Of a DNA stretch of 64,000 bases, positions 48,746-59,230 are shown piece after piece (positions within the stretch are counted from its first letter, which is position 1; each line of letters begins with the position of its first letter). A program made the translations under genes and the position numbers. The notes under the pieces were generated by a model. The model saw only the letters and a list, made by a program, of their open reading frames with translations. It had not been told where the DNA came from and made no database searches. Source of the stretch: Gordionus sp. m RMFG-2023 (Eukaryota; Nematomorpha; Gordioida; Chordodea; Parachordodidae); NCBI RefSeq assembly GCF_954871325.1, contig NC_088776.1, positions 8,625,985 through 8,689,984 of the forward strand. Direction: 5' to 3'.

Positions 48746-49811
48746 CGGACCGTGATCTTCAGTCTAAAATTATTTGAAAACAAAACTAGCACATAGGGAA
48801 GGGGAAGCGAAAGGTTCATTAAGCTCAAATTTTAATGAAAACTAAATATTATATTGTGTTATTTATACAACAATGTATATTTTTATTTATATCCGTTTTT
48901 TCCCAATACAAACAATTAATTATATGGTAAATCTTCTTCAGTTCGATTATTTCTTTATTAAAATTGTGTTTTCGTTTATTGTCCTTTAATAAAAATTTTA
49001 TATAATAAAAAATACTGATGGGCCATATAAATTATTTGTATATAAGGTAAAAATTAGCTAATTACTTTTAAAATATAACTGCAACTAGTCAAAAAATAGT
49101 TTCAACGCTACTTTTCGCGTAGTCGATATTTATATTTCAAAATCAACCCCCCTACCCCTAAGCTAAAAAAAAAGAAGCATAGTTTAAGTGATTGCCGATA
49201 TAAAGAATATAAATCGGTTATAATTTCCTCAAAAGAGGATTTTTGAAGATTAGCTAAAATTATTGTTTTTATAATGGAAGCAAGCATAAAACCTTTGTGA
49301 TCATTATGAGTCGGATATTTTATTAATTAAAAGGATATTCGATTCCGAAAATTACTGTATTTAAAAAAAAGCAACTGCCTTTTAAAACACTCATTTAAAA
49401 TTAAATATTACATCAATTTTTTTATATAGTATTTTTAAAGGAAAATCACTGAAAAGATTCTTCTTTTTTTTAAGTAACAGAAAAATAAAAGCCAATAAAT
49501 AATAATCGTAAATACCTTGTTTAAACATTACAACAATAAAAACGAAGCTAATCTCTATTTAACTAATAACTATAATATCGCTTTATGACTAATTTTTGCT
49601 TTCAGATCTTGGTATACATAAAAAAATGTTTAATTATTCTACTATGACCAGCCAATAATTATGTTATATTAAACGTATCTATGAAAGATTACGAACATTT
49701 ATCTATTTTTTAAAAATTTTTAAAGTTAAGGAATCATTTTAAAATAATTTTTCAATTTTCCTAACCAGATTTTTTTTGGAAGAATATCATATTTGTGCTT
49801 TTCATTAACAC

Positions 49812-49980
49812 TAGTGTTGTTAAACGGCTCCGATTTTTATAAACGACTTACTCAATGTTTTATCCAGAAAAACATTACGCAAGTCTTAAGATTTTGCTCA
49901 TAGATGTCACACAGACTTGGAATAATATTGAATTCGCCGTTTTTAAAAATCGGTACAAATCGAGCCATTTAACAACACTA
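49812..49980. mobile_element. Palindromic hAT-type MITE, short copy with perfect 8-bp target duplication
   Basis: A 169-bp deletion derivative (TAGTGTTGTTAAACGGCTCC to CGAGCCATTTAACAACACTA) flanked by ATTAACAC at 49804-49811 and 49981-49988. Confidence 0.93.
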
Positions 49981-50392
49981 ATTAACACATCTAAAATATT
50001 TTCTAGCTTCGTTTTTAAGCTTGAATTATGTTCTAATAAGGGGTTTGAAGAAAACGGTACACGAGCAATCCCAAATGAATAGATTAATTATAGCTGAAAT
50101 CACATCTTCTATTTTAAAATGTGAATCTTTTTCTCAAAATAAATTTGAAGGTTAATTTTTTTTTTGTAACTTGAAGATATTTTTTTTTTTAAAAAAAGTC
50201 ATAAAATAAAATACGAATAAATGCAAATTGATTATTTTTAAAATTATAAAAATATGAATTCTGGTTAAAAAAAAAATATCACGGCAAATTTATTGGAAAG
50301 CAATTTATATAAATAAATAATTGTTTGGCATAACATCTTGATGAGAACAAATATATATTATATTATAGATATAGGTAATATTAAAATTTTTT

Positions 50393-50462
50393 TTACTTTT
50401 CTTGATGTATGGCTTCCCTTTCTTCCTTCTCTCGCTTCTGCTTATCCTCTAATCGTTGCCAT
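50393..50462 (-). CDS. Possible charged terminal exon C of the minus-strand gene
   Basis: On the minus strand, AAG at 50463 could be an acceptor. One base plus 23 codons then read WQRLEDKQKREKEEREAIHQ, EK and TAA (50395-50393). If exon A splices at its internal GTTAAA, the phases match and the basic RRRRQRQ would run straight into this highly charged tail. The acceptor lacks a pyrimidine tract and the exon is short, so it is tentative. Confidence 0.35.
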
Positions 50463-50819
50463 CTTATAGTTGTTAATTTATTTATAATTATAAATGTTTT
50501 TTATTTTTGGCCAAAAAAATATGGTAGGATTTCAATTTTGATGTTCGGTTTCTGCATTTCTTAAAATACTTATAAATTTCTGGTCCCAAAAAAAAAATCT
50601 ATATTCTTCAGTTCTCAAATTATTAGTCAGTGAGATATGTTAATTAGGAAGTCATACATCGACTGACAAGATTCGTACTATGAAAATTTTAGTTATAATT
50701 TTTTGGTATAAACTTGGTGAGGTTTAGGGTTTAAAAAGTTGTAATAGTCCAGACGGAATTCCAAAAACCGAAATGGATAAAGTTTTCGGCTGGGTTCGCA
50801 GTTAAAATTCACTTCATTA

Positions 50820-51179
50820 TTAAATGTGTTTTTTCCGGCAATGTGTTATTTTTTCAACTAGAGCGTTTTATTAAATTTAAAATTTTAATTTTACCGGAAA
50901 TGTTTTCTATCATGTTTGGAATACCTACCCTATAAATATGAGACAACTTCGCTAAGAACATTTGAACTTAATATAATTTATATAAGTTTTTGCATGAATT
51001 TTTTATATACATTATAAATGACTCAAAGGTTAAGGGCAAAATTTTATAAAATTCATAAGATAAGTGTTCAAAACATGCTGGAATATATTTCCGATAATCC
51101 GATATTTAAATTAAAAAAGGCGTTCAAAAAATGATTTAAAGTTGAAAAAATAACACATTGACGCTAACACATATATATG
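50820..51179. mobile_element. 400-bp palindromic MITE, family 2, copy 3
   Basis: The left part has TTTTTTCCGGCAATGTGTTA and the right part AACACATTGACGCTAACACA. The inner words ATCATGTTTGGAATACCTAC and AACATGCTGGAATATATTTC are mirrored, as in the 14.5-kb copy. The left terminus is shorter. Confidence 0.7.
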
Positions 51180-51490
51180 AGAAGCATGCAGAAATAACTA
51201 ACAGTTCTAGGTACGGTTCGGATTAGAAAAAAGATTCATTTACGAACCCGGCCTGAATTTTTTATTATTTTTGATCATTTTCGGCCCGGAATTTTTAAAA
51301 ATTCTGACACATATTTTGTAATCTCAATTTTTTTTTCCCTAATCAAACAACACTGATAAAGAAATTGAAGTCAAGTGTATCAAAAAAATATTGATTGATA
51401 ATATGTAGAAGCGATAAAATCTTAACAAATCTAAACAAAGCAAGTTAACAAGAAAGAACTGATAAAATTAATATCCCTCCCTCTCATTAT

Positions 51491-51683
51491 TAGTGTTGTT
51501 AATAAGCCCGATTCGGGTCGATTTTCAAAAAGGCCCAATTAAGATTATAGCTAAAATAATATTATGCAATCATCGAGATTTGGCAAATAAATGTCAAAGC
51601 ATTTTACCCGGATGTCAGCAAAATCTTATAATCTTAAAAGGGCCATTTTTTATAATCGAACGGAGGGCTTTTTAACAACACTA
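51491..51683. mobile_element. Palindromic hAT-type MITE, subfamily B
   Basis: TAGTGTTGTTAATAAGCCCG to GGAGGGCTTTTTAACAACACTA (given here by its ends only). The arms carry GCCCGATTCGGGTCGATTTT in place of the GGCTCG...GAGCCGATTT of subfamily A. Flanks CTCATTAT and CTCATTTA. Confidence 0.8.
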
Positions 51684-51812
51684 CTCATTTATATTCCTAA
51701 TGCCAATATAAATAATCAAATGGAAACACATTTCATTTCTTAACTTTTTTTTAAAAAAAATGATTATTATAACTTATAATTATACGAATTTTGAAATATA
51801 TAATATAATTAA

Positions 51813-51946
51813 TTATAAAAATTTTTTTAACTGTCTTTGACGTCTCCTTCTGTTGCGGATCCAACACCAACAACAACAGGACAAGAAGGATAATAATAAA
51901 AGAACCAGTCCAATGCCAATCAAAATCACGATGATGAGTAAATTTA
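51813..51946 (-). CDS. Alternative last exon A of the same unidentified membrane protein (TM helix, Cys/Trp patch, basic tail)
   Basis: Minus strand: a T-rich tract ending CCCAG, then a 134-nt exon from 51946 with the same phase as exon B. It encodes NLLIIVILIGIGLVLLLLSF, then LSCCCWCWIRNRRRRQRQLK and KFL, with TAA at 51815-51813. Base composition is clearly above the AT-rich surroundings, and the two exons read sensibly in no other frame. Near the end, CA|GTTAAA could serve as a donor, which would join in phase to the charged exon at 50393-50462. The gene is not recognised; the helix followed by Cys and then Arg fits a cytosolic juxtamembrane segment. Confidence 0.7.
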
Positions 51947-54109
51947 CTGGGAAAAAAAATTCAAGAAATGTTTATTTCATTTTTTTTACCTCCCCCCCCC
52001 TGATTTATCCATTTTTATGTATCTCGTAATAACTTTAACAAATATTATATTTTTTTTTATTCTTAACGTGTTATTGTCAGTATTTTTTGACTTAAAAATG
52101 ATTTTCTATAAGGTTTTTCGTCCATATTCTATTCAGCTTCCTTCTTAATTCTTTATTCTTCTTAAACGGATTAAGGCTTATATTTACCTTTAAAATGAAT
52201 AAAAAATTAAATTCCATATTATATTTAAGATCTAGTTCTTTCTCCCTCAAATCCTCCGAATATTTTTTTATTATTAAATACATAATTGAGAGGTGTCCTA
52301 GCAAAATATAAATCGCACAATATTTTATTGCTTGTAGCTCGATTCAAACTACATGATAAATCACGCGATCAAGAAAACTAATTTAAATATTTCTTTTTTT
52401 TCCATAAATTTCTTTTAATGACATTAAATATTTTTTATGAAAAACAAATTGTTTCTTAATGTTTTTTTTGTCATATACTTCATATCATTCCTATAGCAAC
52501 TTATTAATTTTGTTTAGTGTGCCATTAACTTGAAATGATTTATTAAATAGTTTTTTTCTTACCTAATTTCTATCAAAAAAATATTTATTTTTATTTATGG
52601 ATATATATATTTTTTTGTAAAATAAATTGAAATAATCAATATTTAGTATATTAAGATTTAAAATTATAAAATATATAAGAAATTACAATAATATAAATAT
52701 CAACAAATTGGCGCTAAATCGATTTATAAAATATAAATTTAATATATAAGTAAAAAATACTCATTGATAAATTAATAATAGTAAAAAAAAAATCGCAAAT
52801 TGATTCAATGATTTATTTGACATATTGAATGAATGAATTTTTTGAAGATTATTATAATAGCGGGGTAAAGGAGGATGACTCCTTGCAATATATTAAATAG
52901 AAAAAAACATTATTTCGCAAAAAAACAGTTTTTTTAAATAAAGAACCCGAAATTTAAGTGGCGCATAATAATATAAAATATTTTTTAAAAAAATAGCATT
53001 ATACAGTTAAACTTTTTTATTAAGCTGACCAACCCATAACTGCAGGTCAATTTATTCAAGTTTCACCGTAATTTTTAAAATGTGCAAAATTTGGCCAAAA
53101 TTAAAATTAATGGAAGGAATTTTTCAAGAACCTCCCGACATTTAAAAAAAAATCATAGCTCCCTAATGCATATATAACGAATGAATGAATGCGTAAAAGG
53201 GCAAGAGATATATAAAAATAATAATAATAGCCTAAATGTATATGATATTCAATAAATGAAAAAACGATATCATTAAATTTATTACAATCTTAGTGTAATA
53301 TCAATTTCCTTATCCTATAATTATAATATCATTAAAAAAAATTAATATAATAATTAGGCAGGTTTTGTCCTCAAATGGTAAATTTGTATAAAATTGAAGG
53401 TAAGCAGTTAAAAAAAATGATAATTTAATTATTCTTTATTTTTTTTTAATGTTTGCTTTTCTATATAAATTCAATTTTTATCACTTATACAATAAAAAAA
53501 CACCTAAGTAACCAACCTATATTTTGGCAGACAAAATATCCAATAACTCACCAAAAATGCAAGATTGATAGAGGGAGGGTGGACAGGGTACAATTTCAGA
53601 ATATATAATATCTTAAGAGGGAAATCTTGAAAAAAAAAACAATAAATTATATTTTTTAAATTTAAAAATATTTTTAAAAAATAAAATAAAAATAAAGTTG
53701 AATAACCCATGGAAAAATTGTCCCCGAATATCCTTCAACCCCTTCCCTCTCTTTTTTTAAAAATATCGATTTTCGACATTTTTTTTCCTCCATTTAATAT
53801 TTTTCGACCTATCAAACAATTAAGCGATAAAGAGGATTGATTATTCATTTAGCAAAAATATAAAAAAATTATTATTATATACAATACAGAATATATCGTT
53901 GTTTGTTTGTGTAAGGGGTTCTTATTCCTGGGTAAGGAACCAACTGTGATAATTTAAAAAAAAAACGTATATTTGATATCATCAAAGATTTGAAATGAAA
54001 CAATATGTTAATTCGATAAGATAGGAGGGAGGAAGTAAAGGCAGTTAGGTCTATTTCTAATTTTTGATTTCTTTTTGTCAAGTATTATATATGTATATAT
54101 TATTTTTTT
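51947..54109. other. Interval between alternative terminal exons A and B
   Basis: AT-rich, with no further exon seen on either strand. It would be intronic when exon A is used and downstream 3' sequence when exon B is used. Confidence 0.4.
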
Positions 54110-54213
54110 CTAGCAACAACACCACCCACAACAACAACACAGGCAACTGAAAAGAGCGGAAAGTAAGATGCACAAAATAACGACCGCGATGATTATGATA
54201 GTAGATAATGGAA
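54110..54213 (-). CDS. Alternative last exon B of an unidentified membrane protein (TM helix plus Cys-rich tail)
   Basis: Reading minus, a strong pyrimidine tract ending CAACAG precedes a 104-nt exon starting at 54213: two bases to complete a codon, then 33 codons and TAG at 54112-54110. The peptide PLSTIIIIAVVILCILLSAL is a membrane helix, followed by FSCLCCCCGWCCC and the stop. Juxtamembrane Cys runs of this kind are often palmitoylated (inference). It shares intron phase, length class and layout with exon A at 51813-51946. Upstream exons lie at higher coordinates and were not identified; the family is unknown. It could be a tail-anchored or a type I protein. Confidence 0.7.
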
Positions 54214-54457
54214 CTGTTGAGGGAGGGGAGGGAGGGGGATAAAACAAATAAATATTTTAAAAAAAGTATTATTAAATTTATTTATATATTATTATTTTGG
54301 CCAGATTCAATTGGAGTGCTTTCTTAAGCTCCAACCTCAGAATTATTTATGTGGGTTTAAAATTATAGTTATAGAAGCTACTAACCTACCTTCCTTATTT
54401 AGCGTTTATCCTAATTTTTAGTATTTTTGTAAAAAATCCAAAAATCATTCATTGTTA

Positions 54458-54873
54458 TTGGTGTTATCAAACGGCTAAGTCAATATTTTATCTAGAAAAA
54501 TATTACGCAATCCTGAAGATATCAAAAATTAGTGTTATTAAAAAGCCCTACTTCGGGTCGATTTTTTAAAAAAGGCCCGATGATTATAACCGAAATAATA
54601 TTATTGTAAGTCTGGAGATTTTGCTCATAGATAGCAGAAAGGTTCGAACATATTTGTCAAATTTCGAGACTTGACATAAAATCATTTTGGCTTAAAATCT
54701 TTAATCGGGTCTTTTTAAAAAATCGACCCAAATCGGACTTTTTAACAATACTAGGATAAACGTTTGGATATCTATTCGAGAAATCTCGAGGCTTAGACAT
54801 TATTTTTCTGGGTAAATCATTGAGTTAGGCTTTTTTAAAAAATCGGTTCAAATTGAGCAGTTAAACAACACTA
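54458..54873. mobile_element. Palindromic hAT-type MITE (subfamily A) hosting a nested subfamily B copy
   Basis: The left half (GGTGTTATCAAACGGC to CCTGAAGATATCAAAAA) and the right half (AACGTTTGGATATCTATTCG to GCAGTTAAACAACACTA) belong to one element, separated by the inner copy at 54530-54753. This repeats the arrangement seen at 4860-5265. Confidence 0.75.
54530..54753. mobile_element. Palindromic hAT-type MITE, subfamily B, nested copy
   Basis: TAGTGTTATTAAAAAGCCC at the left and GGACTTTTTAACAATACTA at the right, 224 bp, with the subfamily B core CTTCGGGTCGATTTTTTAAA. Confidence 0.85.
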
Positions 54874-55288
54874 GGCATTCCAATAATCCAAGCCAGGTAA
54901 TAAATTGTTATTAATTAAAGCGTTATCATTAAAAAAAATCGAGAAATTCTTAAAAATAATTGCTCACTCTCTAAACAAAAGAATTAGCAACTCTATTCCT
55001 CTCCAGGATTGGGTAGAAATTAATTATTAGTATTAAATTACAAATTGCAATTACTCTTTTTGTAATCAGAAATGATAAAAATATAGATATAATGAATACA
55101 ATATTACAGTGTAACAAAAGTAGGTTTTTAATTTATTTCTAATCTTATTCAATCAGTAAACAAATTGGGAAAAAAATGGAAAAAGTTTGTTAGTATGGGG
55201 AACGCGTCCCAATTTTTTCATCGTAGCTCCTCGTAACGCGTATGCGCATCTATTATGAAAATTGTTTATTTCTATTTCGCCTCCTTAC

Positions 55289-55332
55289 TTTCAGCTAAGA
55301 TAGTAAGACTGAATCTAAGGGTTAAAAATGAT
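55289..55332 (-). CDS. Possible short upstream exon of the minus-strand gene
   Basis: On the minus strand TTTTAG precedes 55332 and a good donor, GTAAGG, follows 55289. The 44-nt segment reads SFLTLRFSLTILAE and ends in phase 1, as needed by both terminal exons A and B. It is short and has no homology I recognise; only the splice signals and phase support it. Confidence 0.25.
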
Positions 55333-56703
55333 CTAAAATGTAAATATCTTATATTTCTAAAAAAATCCAAATAAAAAATATCCCGAAATTGTTATCCAAT
55401 CTTGATGATTTTTCCGCCTTATATATTTTTATTTCAAACTACTAAACGCATATATAAAAAATATAGCCAATTTTAAAAAAAGAGCGGCGACAAGTTAGAA
55501 AAGACTCCCTACAATTAAAAAAGAATACTTTTAAAGTACAATTGTTACATTTAATCAGCATTAGAAAATACTTTTTCGCTTTGACACAATGTTATATAAT
55601 TATAATCCAATCCAACATGGTTAAATAATGGTAATTTCAATATTGGTAGCGATAAAGAGAAGATTTACTTGCAAATTCCTAATCATTTTACCCATTTTAG
55701 TTAAGTATTTACAGTTTAGTAATTGTAATCAATTACAAAAATTAGGAGTAATTGCAATTTTTCATTTTTAAAATTAATTGCGCTGCCCAATCCTATCCTC
55801 TATTATATTTATATTTTATTTTATAATTTAAAAAAATAATTAATCCAATTCAACTTAAAATAAAGTTATAAAGATATTGACAATGAAAATTATAAAAAGA
55901 GAAGATGGAATCGTAATAGGCTTATGTTACATAGAGACAAACAATAGATACTAAATATAAAGTGTAAAATTGCGACAAAGATAAAAATTTGCATGTGTTT
56001 GTTCTGTTACTAATCTTAACTTCACGACTCATTTATAATCTTGTCTGAGTGGAGACATACGAGAAAAAAAAGGAAAATTGTTTTTCGAATTGAATATTTA
56101 GATAATTTTATTTATTATTATATTTACTTAAAACAAGGAAGAAAAAGATTAGGGGGAGAATTTTTTTAAGAAAAAAAAAAAAAATAAATCCTTTAAAAAA
56201 AACGATTTAAACGATAAATAGAACGATGAAAATTGTAACATTCAAAGGAGCTGTAAATTTACAGATTGTGTCGCGACTTGTGACATATCATTTCTTCAAC
56301 CCTTTTCTCAATTTAATTAGATCTGTGAGCGATATAGATAAAATAAATAAATATGGAGTGTTTTAAAAATGGGGCCCCAGTTGCTCGTTGGGTAAAATGT
56401 AGCTATTGATATAAGAAGATAATTTATTCGAAACTAAACTAGGATATAGACAGCCAATATGGTAAAAATTGTTAATAAGGATATTTAATGAACAGGGCCT
56501 TCAAATATGGGAGATGGTATTTCATTAGGAATTCGGGGGGAGGGAGGGGGTACTCTCTTAATAAACATAGAAAGTCAGAATCCATTTTATAATTAAATTA
56601 TTTAAGTCATCGGAGCTTTAGCATAGCGTAGGGAGGTCTAAAGGGTATTATAAAGCAAATTTGTAGTCCGCCGCCAAAGTCGATACTATGGAGAAGTTAA
56701 AAT

Positions 56704-56999
56704 CAGGGCTTAGACCTAGAAAACTGATATTTTATTGAACTAGAACCCTTCAAGAATGTTTTAAAATTTTTCTTTACTCTTTTTTTTCTCTTTACTTTTA
56801 GTTTTATTTTTTTATTAAAATTTCTTTATTCTATTTCATTTTTTTTAAATTATAAAAATTTTAAACAACATTTTTAAATGTTAAAAACATTTTTAGTGGA
56901 ATCGTTTTTTATATTAGTGATTTTATGTTAATTAAAATTTTTCTGAACACCAAACCCTAAACCCAAACCCTTTTTTTAGAAAGAGGGTTCACAGCCCTG
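56704..56999. mobile_element. Non-autonomous hAT element with perfect 8-bp target duplication
   Basis: A 296-bp element from CAGGGCTTAGACC to GGGTTCACAGCCCTG, flanked by GTTAAAAT at 56696-56703 and 57000-57007. The right terminus resembles the hAT elements at 22.8 and 26.1 kb; the inside is AT-rich and noncoding. Confidence 0.9.
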
Positions 57000-57007
57000 G
57001 TTAAAAT

Positions 57008-59057
57008 TTTAAAATGGGCTCTTATCAAAAATACATATTTTCTTTCACAGTATTGCATATTTTATAAATTTAAGTAAAAATATGATAAAATAAAGAGCCA
57101 AACCAACCAATCAAATATTCTTAAAATCATGGAGTCTTCTAATAAAGGGCTCTTTCAGATACTTAGAAGATACAGTTATTATATTGAAAATGGTAAGAGG
57201 AGAACTAGAAGTCAAGGGTTAAAATGAAGATAAGTTGTCCTACAATGAAATAAAATCACGTGATAAAACAATAAATAGGTGTGGATAGATATTTAGTTAT
57301 GGGAGGAAAAGAGAAAAATGAGAACAAATTTTGAAGGAACTATCCAACTTGAGACTTCTAGCTATATGGATGAAGCGACAAAAATTGCGGCTTAACAATC
57401 ATAAGGTTGATAGAAATTAGGTTGGTATGATTGGTCAAAACAGTTAATTTTAAACATAATCATATGCAGTGAATAAAAATAATAATTGAATGATATCAAA
57501 GTTACAATTCTTTCATTCATTAACTGAATAACGAAAATAATAATATGCAATAAAAATGGATGCAATTATATAGAACTACTAATATTACAATTTACAAAAC
57601 ACAACACACACAAAAAAATACACATTTAAAAATGATAATATCTTTATTATAAACACAAGGAAATTTTAAAATATACAAATACAGTATGTATATATATTAA
57701 TTATTTTGAAGAAAAATAAAATACATATTAAGTATGCCAAAATTTTTCTGTTATATATACTTTTTAAGTGCCGAATTGTAATTAACATTGTTTCGTTTCT
57801 CTTTTCTTTATACAAGGATATAGGTTAGACAAAAAAAATTTAAGTAGTAAATAAAAATTTTTTTATCCCCCTTTTGTTTATTCATTTGTTCATTTATCTA
57901 GGTATCCGTGTTGACAAAATCGAAATATTTAAAATTAATAGTTTATACTTCCATAAAATTCTCCCCAAAAAAAAATTTCGAGTAAGTCTACATTTATTTT
58001 GCACAAACCATATCGCGATGTGACTATTCATAGAAATTGATGATACTAAAATTTAGCAAAATATACATGAAATCCCGCTTAACATAATGTGATAATTTTG
58101 ATTAATAAGAAGGCCCTTCCGCGATTTTAGTTAAGGCTTTAAATAAAATAGGATGAGCATCTTGTCTTGAGTATATGCTGTGCGAGAATTCAATATAATT
58201 TTTTAAAAAAACAAGTGGACATGAATGAGTTTTAAAAATAATCTACACAATTTTAAGAGTTTTACGAGACATTTCGTCGCTTTTATAACGCCGGACGTCA
58301 AGAAAAGTTGGCTCAATTTAAAACCCGGAAGTAGGTAGGGAAAAGATATGGGGGGGGGTACCTGTATAGTCGAATTTGGGGTTGTACTATGATCAATAAA
58401 TTTTCAATAACCTTGATGATCTTTGCTATTTATTTTATTTTTAATACCATATTTAATGAATTTAAATTGTAGATATAAGAGTTAAGTTAGTTATTAAAAT
58501 CCTTATATAGGATCAGCATCGAATATGTCCGGGTGCCTGGTAAAAAATGTGATTCGACCCGATACCGATCGAAATTTGTACCCGGTACACCTATAGAGAT
58601 AGAATAATTTAAAATATCATATCAAATATTAATTATATATTGGATTGAAAAAAATTATATATTAAAAAGGTATAAACTATTTTAAGAAACGTTTTAAATT
58701 CAAATATCGTATACAATTTGCCAAAAAAAATTCTATTTTGGCATAACACTTTACATTCTAAAAGGTTTATAACTGTATTAAAATTAATAAACATTTACTT
58801 TTTATAAGAGTTTTAATTTTTAATTTTTTTAATTAAATAAGGGGGGGGGGGGGTAGGAAATAACATGTAATTTTAAAAAATATAAACATTTTTTTTCTCG
58901 GTGAATAAAATATCGATCTAAAAAAATAAGGTATTTTATAAAAATAAGAAATATAAACGGGGAAAAAATGAAAATCAATAAAAAAAATAATATATATATA
59001 CATTAATGGGAGGGAAAAGTGAGTAATGTAAGTTCATAAACGTAAATATTACATAAT
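57008..59057. other. AT-rich DNA with a poly-G tract
   Basis: A run of 13 G at 58841-58853. A coding-like patch at about 58252-58335 on the + strand is described in the findings. No gene can be asserted. Confidence 0.4.
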
Positions 59058-59230
59058 AACATGTTGTAAGCGGTATTTTTGTTAAATTAGCCAAAATAAA
59101 TGTCATGTAAACCTAGAGATTTTGCTCATAGAGGATAGAAAGATTTGAACATCTGTTTGCAAAATCTCGAGGCTTACATAGCATTATTTTTGGTTAAAAT
59201 TTTAATCGGTCGGGCTTTTTAACAACACTA
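59058..59230. mobile_element. Palindromic hAT-type MITE, subfamily B, eroded left end
   Basis: The right end CGGGCTTTTTAACAACACTA is intact. The core words GAGATTTTGCTCATAGAGGA and CAAAATCTCGAGGCTTACAT are mirrored. The left end is degenerate. Confidence 0.7.

Larger units (their letters stand above)
45215..49811. other. Intergenic AT-rich DNA between the esterase gene and the minus-strand gene
   Basis: No coding frame looks real. It contains the fold-back elements at 45718-46040 and 47945-48160 and a C-rich tract at 46141-46150. Confidence 0.5.

Noticed and set aside
53504-54081. Minus-strand open frames of 68 codons near exon B
   Set aside because: Low-complexity hydrophobic translation of AT-rich DNA without splice signals fitting exon B.
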